NCBI GenBank assembly: GCA_014650015.1
Contig: BMUD01000013.1
Coordinates: 69,069 to 133,068, forward strand
Length of the DNA stretch: 64,000 bases
Direction of reading: 5' to 3'
DNA from: Streptomyces griseoloalbus
GTDB taxonomy: Bacteria > Actinomycetota > Actinomycetes > Streptomycetales > Streptomycetaceae
Position numbers and translations under genes: made by a program. Position 1 is the first letter of the stretch. Each line of letters begins with the position of its first letter. This document shows, piece after piece, positions 45,369-52,635 of this stretch. Under the pieces are notes generated by a model. It searched no databases. It was not told the DNA's origin and saw only the letters and a list, made by a program, of their open reading frames with translations.

Positions 45369-45965
45369 TCAAGACCCGCCGGGAGGCTGATGAGCCTTCC
45401 TCATCCCCGCAGCGAAGGACGCGGCACCCACTCCGGCGGTGATCAACCCCGCGACGGAGGTGATGATCGCAGGAACGTCGGTTCCCCCAGTCCCGGCGGT
45501 GGCCTCCTCGGCATGCCCCGACTCGACGGTTTTGGTGATCGTCACCGTCACGGCCGGAGCAGGTGGTGGCACTTCCGGAGTCGCACTCTCGTCGTCAGTG
45601 GAACCGGGCGGCGTGGCCCCCGGTGTGGCCTCGTCGCTGCTGGGGGACGCACCGGGGGGCCGTTCCGTGCTGGTCTTACTCCCGGGCGGTGTGGCAGGAG
45701 GCGATGGCGACCGGGGCGTGTGGGACGACGTGTGGGAAGGCGACGTCGAGCCGCCCGACTCCTGACCACCCAAACTGCTGAGGACAGCCACAGCGAGCAT
45801 CACCACGCTCACACCCATCAGAGCAGCGCCCACCCATACCAGGCGTGATCGTCTCGCGGCGGCACGCCTGCGAGCATCCTCCGGTGGCTGACGCCTCGGC
45901 CCGGGGTCCATCACCCTCTCAGGGTGCGGCACGATCACCGGCCATGCGACATGACCACGTTCCAT
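45369..45965 (-). CDS. Single-pass membrane protein with Pro/Ser/Thr-rich region
   Basis: 198 residues if begun at ATG 45965; ATG 45911 and a start near 46013 are also in frame and none has a good ribosome site. An Arg-rich N-terminal part (DARRRAAARRSR) is followed by a membrane helix (LVWVGAALMGVSVVMLAVAVL), a long Ser/Thr/Pro stretch, and a second weak hydrophobic segment (IITSVAGLITAGVGAASFAAG) near the C-terminus. Unknown function. Confidence 0.65.
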   Translation of the reverse strand: MERGHVAWPVIVPHPERVMDPGPRRQPPEDARRRAAARRSRLVWVGAALMGVSVVMLAVAVLSSLGGQESGGSTSPSHTSSHTPRSPSPPATPPGSKTSTERPPGASPSSDEATPGATPPGSTDDESATPEVPPPAPAVTVTITKTVESGHAEEATAGTGGTDVPAIITSVAGLITAGVGAASFAAGMRKAHQPPGGS

Positions 45966-46110
45966 GGGTACCGCCGGTTTCCAACGGCCCTGCACGTCTC
46001 TCATCAGCAGCAAGATCAGACCTGCCGATATCCAGCAGCACCCCCGTCCGGTGAAGCGTGCATGAGCACCACGCCGCGGAACATCGGACAGTCAGGGCGT
46101 CCGAACATGC

Positions 46111-46150
46111 GAACGACCCCCGACCAGCTACCCAGGTCAGGGGCCGTTTT
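46111..46150 (-). terminator. Copied tRNA-Ser terminator at the far-left attachment site
   Basis: AACGACCCCCGACC and GGTCAGGGGCCGTT form a stem nearly identical to the terminator behind the intact tRNA-Ser(TGA) at 52.4 kb. Its presence here shows the duplication includes DNA downstream of the tRNA. Confidence 0.8.
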
Positions 46151-46151
46151 C

Positions 46152-46223
46152 CACTGCTCTCAGCGCGGAGGCGGTGGGATTTGAACCCACGGTGACATCG
46201 CTGCCACGACGGTTTTCAAGACC
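46152..46223 (-). repeat. Left attachment-site copy: 72-bp duplicate of the tRNA-Ser(TGA) 3' part
   Basis: Identical for 72 bp to 52471-52542. It covers the tRNA from its 3' end through the T arm, variable arm and anticodon loop, up to TTTTCAAGACC; the 5' half is absent. This is the standard product of integrase-mediated insertion into a tRNA gene. The living tRNA is the right-hand copy. Confidence 0.92.
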
Positions 46224-46260
46224 TTTCGGCGATCAAGGCCGTTGACCGCTGCGCCGCAGG

Positions 46261-46308
46261 TCAGACGCGCGCAGGCATCCCCGCCGAGCCGTCGCCGTTG
46301 CCGTCGTG
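46261..46308 (-). pseudogene. Terminal remnant of a second tyrosine integrase
   Basis: On the minus strand HDGNGDGSAGMPARV then stop. This matches the end of the intact integrase at 49.0 kb (HDGDGSVGMLAPD then stop) and has the same distance and order relative to its tRNA fragment. The remaining 360 or so codons are gone. Confidence 0.7.
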
Positions 46309-46324
46309 CCCCCTACGTGCCCCT
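46305..46324. repeat. Probable integrase arm sites (left ghost copy)
   Basis: CGTGCCCCCTACGTGCCCCT is identical to 52350-52369 next to the intact tRNA. It abuts the integrase remnant, consistent with a deletion that joined the int tail to the opposite end of the first element. Confidence 0.6.
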
Positions 46325-46519
46325 GGACGCCGTCATGTCCGCTGGACCACACGTCGGATGCTTCGGCCGCCTGGCCGTCGCGGCGGAGCGGCCCTCGGCG
46401 TCGGTCATTCATAAAAGTGGCGCGCTCCACCTGGACGCCAGGTACCCACGCCCGCTCCGCGGTGTGTGGGTCGAGGGCGGACCAGACGGGAGCTAGGTTC
46501 TGTCTCTTTGGTGGCGCCC

Positions 46520-46900
46520 TCAGGCTGATCCTGTCGATTGGGCGTCGCCGCGGTCCATGGCGTCGATCAGTTCGGTCAGGGAGGCCCGGTTGCGTTCGAG
46601 GGAGTCGATGCGTTCGGTCATCCGGTCTCGCTCGCGCACGAGCATCGCCCGCAGCTCGGGGGCTGTGCTGGGGACCATCTCGTGCGGGTGCTCAACGCTG
46701 TGGAGCATCGGTGCGATGGCTCGCGTCGGGACACCTGCGTCGAGAAAGCAGCGGATCTTCTCCGCTCGCTCGACGAGGGTCTCGTCGTAGTCGCGGTATC
46801 CGTTGTCGGCGCGCTGGGGCGTGATGAGGCCCTGCTCCTCGTAGTAGCGGAGCATGCGCGCGGTGATCCCCGTCCTCCGCGCCAGTTCGCCGATCCTCAT
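46520..46900 (-). CDS. MerR-family regulator
   Basis: 126 residues from ATG 46900. The N-terminal helix-turn-helix is RIGELARRTGITARMLRYYE, then a dimerisation coiled coil (LVRERDRMTERIDSLERNRA). It lacks the Cys residues of metal-sensing MerR proteins. It is divergent from the NTF2-like gene with matched promoter repeats between them, and is probably its regulator. Confidence 0.9.
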   Translation of the reverse strand: MRIGELARRTGITARMLRYYEEQGLITPQRADNGYRDYDETLVERAEKIRCFLDAGVPTRAIAPMLHSVEHPHEMVPSTAPELRAMLVRERDRMTERIDSLERNRASLTELIDAMDRGDAQSTGSA

Positions 46901-46914
46901 CGGTACACCACCAA

Positions 46915-47003
46915 GGCTCTCATGATGTCAAGGTTACTCCGTGCGGAAGCTGGACTCGTGAGGCGACGTCGCGAGCCGACTTGACCTTGACATGGTGAGA
47001 AGG
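46915..47003. promoter_or_regulatory. Divergent twin operator/promoter ACCTTGACATnnTGAGA
   Basis: On the plus strand ACCTTGACATGGTGAGAAGG (46984-47003) faces the NTF2 gene. On the minus strand ACCTTGACATCATGAGAGCC (46915-46934) faces merR. The first 10 bases are identical and include a TTGACA -35 element. Two equal sites facing outward suggest that one MerR protein controls both promoters. Confidence 0.7.
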
Positions 47004-47118
47004 TTGCACGCTGTTCGTGGCTGCTGTCGGACCACACCTAGCAGTGCGCTGTCCGACGCTGCCGTCGACCAAGAGGGGCGACCACGTCGCCCGACCGCAT
47101 TACGAAGGAGACCAGAGC

Positions 47119-47592
47119 ATGGCCACGGAATTCAGCTTCGGCAAGTTGATGCCGCACCTCACCTCGGGCACGCCTCTGGACCGGCCTACGAACCCGCCCA
47201 CCGAAGAGCACATGCGGAAGGCCATCGAGGGCTACATCGACAACATCACCAACCCGGATCCGGACTACGCGGCCAAGTACCTCGCCGTGCCGCGCACCAT
47301 CCAGGATCCGGTGGGGACGAAGCCCATCACTCTCCGTGGCAACGGAGAGGAGTCGCTGGACGAGATGAAGCAGCTCCTCGACGTGCCCTTCACACCCAAG
47401 AGGGCCGAGCTGACCGCTCCCATCAGCTTCTCCCTAGGGAACACAGCGGCCATGGCGTTCAAGCTCTGGGCGGAGGTGGACGGCCGCGACCTCAGCATCG
47501 ACATCATCGAAGTCATGACCTTCGACGAATCCGGGAAGATCTGCGACCAGATGGCGTACTGGGGCGTGGAGAACGTCACTGTCCTCGACTGA
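47119..47592 (+). CDS. NTF2-like / SnoaL-type protein
   Basis: 157 residues, ATG 47119 behind GAAGGAG. The pattern HMRKAIEGYIDNITNPDPDY resembles the first helix of ketosteroid-isomerase-like NTF2 domains; later strands VDGRDLSIDIIEVMTFDE and KICDQMAYWG complete it. Members include isomerases, dehydratases and binding proteins. Substrate unknown; it is paired with the divergent MerR gene. Confidence 0.85.
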   Translation: MATEFSFGKLMPHLTSGTPLDRPTNPPTEEHMRKAIEGYIDNITNPDPDYAAKYLAVPRTIQDPVGTKPITLRGNGEESLDEMKQLLDVPFTPKRAELTAPISFSLGNTAAMAFKLWAEVDGRDLSIDIIEVMTFDESGKICDQMAYWGVENVTVLD

Positions 47593-47671
47593 GCACTACG
47601 TCCCTGATCAGTCGAGGACTGACCACCATGACGGCACGTGTCCCATCGGTGGGCTGGTCAGTTGATCGGAT

Positions 47672-48533
47672 GTGCCTGTCCGATTAGTGATCACCGATGC
47701 GAAGTGGGGCCGGATCGAGCCGTTGATGCCGGCCGATCCGGTCCGCGGGCGGCGATGGGCCGACCACCGCCGCACCCTGGAAGCCATCGCGTGGAAGTAC
47801 CGCACCAACTCGCCTTGGCGGGACCTTCCCGACGAGCTCGGCTCCTTCCAGACCGCTCACAAACGGCTGATCAGGTGGGCCGTCGACGGCACCTGGGAGA
47901 CGGTCCTCACCGCTCTCCTGGCAGCGGCGGACGCCGACGACGACATCGACTGGACAGTGTCGGTGGGCTCCACTGTCGTCCGGGCCCACCAGCACGCAGC
48001 CGGAGCCCGTAAAAATGGGCGGCGGCACACTCCCGACGAGCCAGCCGATCATGCACTCGGGCGCTCCCGCGGCGGCCTGAGCAGCAAGGTCCACTTGGCC
48101 GCAGACGGCCACGCACGGCCCCTCGCCTTCATCCTCACCCCAGGCCAAGCCGGTGACGCCCGCCTTCGAGGGGTTGATGTCCCGCATCCGCGTCCCCCGC
48201 ACTGGCCCGGGCAGGCCACGGACACGCCCCCTGGCCGTTCTCGCCGACCGCGCTTACTCCTCACGTGCCATCCGCAGCCACCTGCGGCGCCGAAACATCC
48301 GCGCGGTCATCCCGCAACCCTCCGACCAGGTCCGCCATCGCCTGCGACGAGGCCGACTCGGTGGCCGCCCGCCCGGCTTCGACAGCGAGGCATACAAGCA
48401 GCGCAACACCGTCGAGCGCTGCATCAACCACCTCAAACAGTGGCGCGGCCTGGCCACACGAACTGACAAGCTCGCGATTGCCTATCAGGCCGCACTCCAC
48501 CTCGCGGGCATCCTCATCTGGACCCGGCGCTGA
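47672..48533 (+). pseudogene. IS5-family transposase, frameshifted and with a lost catalytic Asp
   Basis: The first frame (47672 to about 48160: MPVRLVITDAKWGRIEPLMP ... ILTPGQAGD) continues after a net +1 shift at GCCCGCC in a second frame (PAFEGLMSRIRV ... LADRAYSS ... NTVERCINHLKQW), ending at 48533 inside the right inverted repeat. Where the family has VDSTIVRAHQHAAGA the sequence reads VGSTVVRAHQHAAGA, so the first D of DDE is Gly. Frameshifting can be programmed in IS427-group elements, but the Asp loss makes activity unlikely. Confidence 0.85.
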
Positions 48534-48552
48534 CCAAAGAGACAGGGCCTAG

Positions 48553-48849
48553 GTGAGGGTGAACGGCTATCAGCGACTATCTCGATCATGGAGCCCCCCT
48601 GAGGTCGATGAAGGTCGACAAAATCCTACCCACCAGGAGTAGTTGGGGATCGAGAACCCGTCAACAAGGGCAGACGGTACCGACGTACGGTATCTGACCC
48701 CACACAGCAGCGTCCGCAGAGCTATACGCAGCCGACTCACCGTCGTTAATCGATCCCCATCGGCTTGTGTCCGGATGCCAACGCCCCATCCATGCTCAGT
48801 CGAGCGGAAGACACAGGGGAACGACGAGTACTTCGGGCAGTACGCAGCA
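48553..48849. other. Non-coding island sequence
   Basis: About 300 bp of lower-GC DNA between the IS end and the degenerate attachment copy. No gene, tRNA or clear repeat. Short direct repeats GGTCGATGAAGGTCGAC near 48605 were seen, without an obvious role. Confidence 0.4.
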
Positions 48850-48961
48850 GAACGGACCCTGACCGATCTACCCCGGTCAGGGTCCGTCTTCGCTGCTCAA
48901 CATGCAGAGGGAGCGGGAGTCGCCCCACGGCGACATCGCTACCACGACGGTTCCTGAGGCC
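48850..48961 (-). repeat. Middle, degenerate copy of tRNA-Ser 3' part plus terminator
   Basis: The stem AACGGACCCTGACC/GGTCAGGGTCCGTC is followed by a sequence aligning to the tRNA copies (CGACATCGCTACCACGACGGTT against TGACATCGCTGCCACGACGGTT in part) but with many changes. It sits immediately before the 3' end of the intact int gene, as an attachment site should. It is probably an old junction between two tandem elements. Confidence 0.65.
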
Positions 48962-48998
48962 TTTCACCACTCGGATGGGCCGACTGCTTCCCCACAGG

Positions 48999-50141
48999 TC
49001 AGTCGGGTGCGAGCATCCCGACGGAGCCGTCGCCATCGTGCCCGCCGAGCCATGAGTCCGCTGCTTCGGCCACCTGGTCATCACGACCAGCGACAGGACG
49101 GGCGTAGTGCCGGGTGGTGACGCTCGCGTTGGAGTGGCCGAGCCGGTGGGCGGCGGTCATGACGCCGTACCGGTCGGCGACCCATGTGCCGTGCGAGGCG
49201 CGGAGGTCGTGCGGGGTGACGTCAGTTAGCCCTGCCGCCGAGACCGCCGGGTCGAAATACGCCTTGCGCCACTGGTTGTAGCGCAGCGGCTTGCCGCGGG
49301 GTGTGGTGAACAGGAGCGCATCATCCCCACCAGGCAGCGCCTCCAGGTGCCGGCCGAGCCGTTTCGCGAGCGCCGGGCCGACCCGAAGTAGCCGCTTCTG
49401 ATGTGACTTGGGGGTATCGAAGACCAAGGTGCCGTTGGCTTCGGCAAGGTTCTCGTCGACCAGGACGAAGCCGCCGGAGACGTCGATGTCCGCACGCCGA
49501 AGGGCGAACGCTTCACCGACTCGCAGGCCCGCGTACGCGAGGAGGGCGATCAGCAGGTCATGCGGCTTGGCCGCACTCTGGACGATCCGCGAAGCCTCCA
49601 GCGGGGTGAGGATGTGCGGCTCGGTCTGCGGCATCCGAGGCAACTTCACGCCCCGGCAGGGCGTCTGCGGGATCATGTCGTTGTCGACGGCCGACCGCAT
49701 AATCTGCGACAGGACGCGGTACGCCTGCCTGATTCGCGACGCGCTGAGCCCCCTGGACTTCATCCCACCGACCCACTCAGCGACGGTGATCGGTCGGAGG
49801 CCGGACAGTTCACGGTCACCGAGGGCCGGAACGATCAGTGAATTGATCAGGGATCGATACGACGCCTGTGTCTTGTGCTTGAGCTGTGGAGAGACGGCAG
49901 CAAGCCAGCGGGCCGACCAGTCCCGTACCGTCGTCTGCCCCTCGGCCGGGTCGAGCCAGCGCCCCTCTTCGATCTCGATGCGCTTCCGCATGAGCCAGCG
50001 GTCGGCATCGGTCGACGTGGCGAACGTGCGATCCCCAGGGCGCAGAACGCCGTCAGGCCCCGGGTAGCGGACCTGGAACCGGCCGGACGGCAGCTTGCGG
50101 ACACGGCCGAAGCCCCGGCGGGACTTGCGCTTGCCAGCCAT
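48999..50141 (-). CDS. int: Tyrosine recombinase / integrase
   Basis: 380 residues from ATG 50141 (MAGKRKSRRGFGRVRKLPSG); an in-frame extension to 50501 comes from the GntR remnant. The catalytic residues are in order: Arg in AGLRVGEA, HxxR in PHDLRASHG, His in HRLGHSN and Tyr in TRHYARP. The N-terminal arm-binding domain and SAM-like core are complete. The start overlaps the excisionase stop (TGATG). Site: tRNA-Ser(TGA), whose 3' copy lies just beyond its 3' end. Confidence 0.92.
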   Translation of the reverse strand: MAGKRKSRRGFGRVRKLPSGRFQVRYPGPDGVLRPGDRTFATSTDADRWLMRKRIEIEEGRWLDPAEGQTTVRDWSARWLAAVSPQLKHKTQASYRSLINSLIVPALGDRELSGLRPITVAEWVGGMKSRGLSASRIRQAYRVLSQIMRSAVDNDMIPQTPCRGVKLPRMPQTEPHILTPLEASRIVQSAAKPHDLLIALLAYAGLRVGEAFALRRADIDVSGGFVLVDENLAEANGTLVFDTPKSHQKRLLRVGPALAKRLGRHLEALPGGDDALLFTTPRGKPLRYNQWRKAYFDPAVSAAGLTDVTPHDLRASHGTWVADRYGVMTAAHRLGHSNASVTTRHYARPVAGRDDQVAEAADSWLGGHDGDGSVGMLAPD

Positions 50142-50300
50142 CAGGCAGCCCTCCGAAGACCGGCGGGACGCAGGACGATCGGTACCACAGTGTTGGCGTC
50201 CACGTATGCCTCTACGGCGCTCTCGGGGATGCGGACGTGTCGGCCGACCTTCACGAAGGTGATGCGGCGTTCCTCGATAAGGCGGCGGGGGAAACGGACG
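50141..50300 (-). pseudogene. xis: Excisionase, C-terminal half only
   Basis: VRFPRRLIEERRITFVKVGR then HVRIPESAVEAYVDANTVV and a short tail, stop overlapping the int ATG. This is the second half of a MerR-like HTH_17 excisionase (recognition helix ...RLIEERRI, wing KVGRHVRI). The first helix and start codon are missing: upstream of 50300 the DNA is GntR coding in another frame. Confidence 0.8.
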
Positions 50301-50501
50301 CCCGTGGATCTTCTCGACGAGGCCTTCCGCCTGGAGCACGGCGAGGGCGTTCCGCAGTGTCGGCGTACTCACCGTGTACTGCGCGGCTAAGTGCGCCTCA
50401 GAGGGCAGGCGATCGCCGGGCTTGAGTCTGCCGGTGGCGATCCGGTCCCGGAGGTCATCGGCGATGGCGTCGCGGCGCGAGGGCATGGGCGGGTTCACCA
50501 C
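50300..50501 (-). pseudogene. GntR-family regulator, N-terminal fragment
   Basis: MPSRRDAIADDLRDRIATG, then RLKPGDRLPSEAHLAAQYTV, ending EGLVEKIHGR where the conserved GxxTxV wing should follow. The ligand-binding half is deleted and the frame runs on into int. Deletion between this gene and xis explains the hybrid. Confidence 0.8.
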
Positions 50502-50724
50502 CTCTCACTCGCACGAGCCGCAGGGCGACGAGTCGGGTCATCGTGTGGATGGTCAGCAACTCGCCCGAGTCGAACACGAGTCGTTTCGCTCCGCCGGGCA
50601 GCTGGAAGAGGTCAGTCACCCGGCGCTGCTGGCCTCCGACCTGGATGATGTCGCCGCGCTGCACGCTGGCCGAGGTGATCTCGACAGGAGAAAGCACGGC
50701 GCCGCTGAGTGCCGTTGCCTTCAC
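50455..50724 (-). CDS. Small plasmid-type conserved protein
   Basis: 89 residues from GTG 50724 behind GGAGG. SPVEITSASVQRGDIIQVGG and RRVTDLFQLPGGAKRLVFDS are typical of a protein found in Streptomyces integrative elements of the pSAM2/SLP1 type, function unknown. It overlaps the GntR remnant by 47 bp. Confidence 0.72.
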   Translation of the reverse strand: MKATALSGAVLSPVEITSASVQRGDIIQVGGQQRRVTDLFQLPGGAKRLVFDSGELLTIHTMTRLVALRLVRVRGGEPAHALAPRRHRR

Positions 50725-50918
50725 CGTGCCGCCTCCGTGAATCCCGGGCACTTGGCGATGGTGTGGCACGAGCAGTCGCAGGCTTCGTAGCTCACCGGCA
50801 CGTCAACCGGCGCGGTGGTCGGGGAGGACTCCGCGCAGGCGTGGTGTGTGCCGATCTGGCAAGAGGTCGACCGGTAGGAGTCGGGCCCCGGCACGTGGGT
50901 CTGTTGGCGGGGTGGCAT
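50721..50918 (-). CDS. Small Cys/His-rich protein
   Basis: 65 residues. IGTHHACAES and YEACDCSCHTIAKCPG give five Cys and several His, a likely metal site. The stop overlaps the GTG of the next gene, and the start overlaps the previous stop (ATGA). It is a frequent companion in actinomycete integrative elements. Confidence 0.68.
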   Translation of the reverse strand: MPPRQQTHVPGPDSYRSTSCQIGTHHACAESSPTTAPVDVPVSYEACDCSCHTIAKCPGFTEAAR

Positions 50919-51214
50919 CAGAAGTCACCCGCCGAGGCGTACCAAGGGTCGGCGAGGGGAGCGCTGCTCACGGCCGCCGAGCGGTGCCGTGTGCGCGCCT
51001 CACTGGCCAGGACGTACGGGCGGACGAGCGCCGTTTCCTCCCCCACGAGAACGCCCGTGTGCTCGCGGTGCCAGCGCAGGAACAGCACCGCACCGTAGGC
51101 GACTTCCGGCAACACAGGCAACGGCCCCGCAGGCGTTTCGGAGCGGCGGTGCCGTCCCTTGTAGAGGTACCGCTCCCTGAGGTGCGAGGCGGTACGGCGG
51201 ATACGATTGAGCAC
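50918..51214 (-). CDS. Conserved protein of integrative elements
   Basis: 98 residues (MLNRIRRTASHLRERYLYKG). The basic N-terminus is followed by VAYGAVLFLRWHREHTGVLV. No domain recognised. Part of a four-gene overlapping leftward operon. Confidence 0.65.
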   Translation of the reverse strand: MLNRIRRTASHLRERYLYKGRHRRSETPAGPLPVLPEVAYGAVLFLRWHREHTGVLVGEETALVRPYVLASEARTRHRSAAVSSAPLADPWYASAGDF

Positions 51215-51219
51215 GGTGT

Positions 51220-51504
51220 TCAGCCCCTATCGCTGATGGCCCGGTCCCCCGACATCGCCCGTCGCGGGGACCGTTTGCGTACGACCGCCCAGAGGGTGCG
51301 GTCGTTCGAACTGGTGGCGAGGAGGCCGAAGCGGTCGGCCGTAGCCACCGCTTCCAGGACCTCCCGCCATGACTCCGCGGAGAGTGGTTCCGGCACCTCC
51401 GCCTCGATGGCCGTGCAGTCGTCGCGCTCCTCCACACGCGTGGCGAGCCCGACGGCCGATAACCGGGCTGCGATGGCCACCGCGCGCTCCTTGGAAGCAG
51501 GCAC
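51220..51504 (-). CDS. Conserved protein of integrative elements
   Basis: 94 residues (MPASKERAVAIAARLSAVGL, then EEVPEPLSAESWREVLEAV-like acidic part). First gene of the small-gene operon, divergent from the GntR-UTRA gene and thus probably repressed by it. Function unknown. Confidence 0.65.
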   Translation of the reverse strand: MPASKERAVAIAARLSAVGLATRVEERDDCTAIEAEVPEPLSAESWREVLEAVATADRFGLLATSSNDRTLWAVVRKRSPRRAMSGDRAISDRG

Positions 51505-51542
51505 AGGGCAGCCCTCCGGTTAGTGGCGATCACTTTAAGTAA

Positions 51543-51578
51543 AGCTAGTTAACTAGATTAGAGCTAGTGGACTAGATT
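51543..51578. promoter_or_regulatory. Twin operator AGCTAGTnnACTAGATT
   Basis: AGCTAGTTAACTAGATT (51543-51559) and AGCTAGTGGACTAGATT (51562-51578) are 17-bp direct repeats, each with a CTAG...CTAG palindrome, 19 bp apart. They lie 6 bp before the gntR ATG and about 40 bp from the divergent operon. This is probably the binding site of the GntR-UTRA protein, which would repress both directions. Confidence 0.8.
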
Positions 51579-51584
51579 TTCCAT

Positions 51585-52340
51585 ATGCCTGAGCAACCGC
51601 CCTATCTCCGCATCGCCGACGAGCTCCGGCGGCGGATCGCGGAGCACGAGTGGGAGCCGGGGGACCGACTGCCCTCCCGCGCCCAGATCGGCCAGGAATA
51701 CGGCGTCGGCGACAACGTGGTCCGCCGGGCGCAGGAGTTGCTGATCTCCCAGGGTGTACTCGAAGGCCGCGCAGGCTCGGGCACCTACGTCGCCGAGCCC
51801 CGGCAGCGCGTGCGCGTGGTCCGGTCGTCCGCGCGTGAGCAGCCCAGCGGCTCGCCATTCCGCGCGGACATGAAGGCCGTAGGCAGGCAAGGGGACTGGG
51901 AGAGCCGGACCGAGGCCAAGGTTCCGGCACCGGCGGAGGTCGCGGCGCGTCTCGGTATCGCCGAAGGCGATCTGTGCGTCTGCACCGCGTACGAGTTCCT
52001 CGCCGACGGCCGGCCGGTGCAACTGTCGACGAGTTGGGAGCCGTACGACCTCACCGGCGGCACGCTGGTCGTCCTCCCCGAGGGAGGGCCGCACGCCGGG
52101 GCAGGGGTCGTGAACCGCATGGCGGAGATCGGCATCACCGTCAGCCACGCCGTGGAGCAGCCGGAGCCGAGGCAGGCGACCGCCGAGGAGGCCTCACTCC
52201 TGGGCATCCAGAAGGGCTCACTCGTCACGCACATCCGGCGGACGTACTACAGCGACCAGGGACGGCCCGTGGAGACAGCGGACATCGTGGTGCCCGCCGC
52301 TCTCTGCGAGATCGTCTACGAGATTCCGATCTCCCGGTAG
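51585..52340 (+). CDS. GntR-family regulator with UTRA domain (KorSA-like)
   Basis: 251 residues. The helix-turn-helix is QIGQEYGVGDNVVRRAQELL, and the wing ends GRAGSGTYVAEP. The C-terminal UTRA domain runs from about 95 to 250. No Shine-Dalgarno sequence precedes ATG 51585, so the mRNA may be leaderless. In pSAM2 the KorSA repressor plays this part; here the transfer and replication genes it would control are missing. Confidence 0.9.
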   Translation: MPEQPPYLRIADELRRRIAEHEWEPGDRLPSRAQIGQEYGVGDNVVRRAQELLISQGVLEGRAGSGTYVAEPRQRVRVVRSSAREQPSGSPFRADMKAVGRQGDWESRTEAKVPAPAEVAARLGIAEGDLCVCTAYEFLADGRPVQLSTSWEPYDLTGGTLVVLPEGGPHAGAGVVNRMAEIGITVSHAVEQPEPRQATAEEASLLGIQKGSLVTHIRRTYYSDQGRPVETADIVVPAALCEIVYEIPISR

Positions 52341-52349
52341 CCGTCCGCG

Positions 52350-52378
52350 CGTGCCCCCTACGTGCCCCTTGCGTGCCC
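52350..52378. repeat. Integrase arm-type sites: three CGTGCCC at 11-bp spacing
   Basis: CGTGCCC starts at 52350, 52361 and 52372, one helical turn apart, about 100 bp from the attachment core. Two copies recur at 46305. Typical of arm-binding sites of tyrosine integrases; inferred. Confidence 0.65.
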
Positions 52379-52429
52379 GTTCGAGCGGGAAACCGCGGGG
52401 AACAGCGGGGAGTCAAAGGGCCGGACACG

Positions 52430-52471
52430 AGAACGGCCCCCGACCGAATTACCAGGTCAGGGGCCGTTCTC
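52430..52471 (-). terminator. Terminator of tRNA-Ser(TGA)
   Basis: GAGAACGGCCCCCGACC and GGTCAGGGGCCGTTCTC form a long stem, directly past the tRNA 3' end. Confidence 0.85.
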
Positions 52472-52542
52472 ACTGCTCTCAGCGCGGAGGCGGTGGGATT
52501 TGAACCCACGGTGACATCGCTGCCACGACGGTTTTCAAGACC
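52471..52542 (-). repeat. Right attachment-site copy (within the living tRNA)
   Basis: A 72-bp perfect match to 46152-46223. This copy belongs to the complete tRNA. The distance between the copies is 6.3 kb. Confidence 0.92.
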
Positions 52543-52571
52543 GTTCCCTTAGGCCGCTCGGGCACGCCTCC
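52485..52571 (-). tRNA. tRNA-Ser (anticodon TGA)
   Basis: 87 nt. Acceptor GGAGGCG/CGCCTCC, discriminator G. Stem ACGGT/ACCGT with loop CTTGAAA gives anticodon TGA. Long variable arm CGTGGCAGCGATGTCACCGT. It is the attachment site of the island and still complete. Confidence 0.97.
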
Positions 52572-52635
52572 CCGCGCCGGCCGGTGATCGGCGGCGCGGG
52601 GACAAGGGTAACGGGTCGGTGCCGAGGGGTGGGTG

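Larger units (their letters stand above)
46497..48548. mobile_element. IS5-family (IS427-group-like) unit with two passenger genes
   Basis: Ends: GTTCTGTCTCTTTGGT at 46497 and, inverted, GCCCTGTCTCTTTGGT at 48533-48548 (14/16 match, similarity continuing inward as GGCGCC/CAGCGCC). Both are flanked by CTAG (46493-46496 and 48549-48552), the target type of IS427-group elements. Inside lie MerR (23 bp from the left end), an NTF2-like gene and the transposase. A degenerate possible left end (TGTCCCATCGGTGG near 47639) would instead give an ordinary 0.9-kb IS beside an older IS end; both readings fit. Confidence 0.65.

Noticed and set aside
46165-46260. A second functional tRNA-Ser
   Set aside because: Only the 3' part through the anticodon loop is present; the 5' acceptor and D arm are replaced by unrelated sequence.
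46242-46496. 84-residue plus-strand ORF beside the integrase remnant
   Set aside because: No ribosome site, and it overlaps the integrase tail and arm repeats; better explained as island debris.
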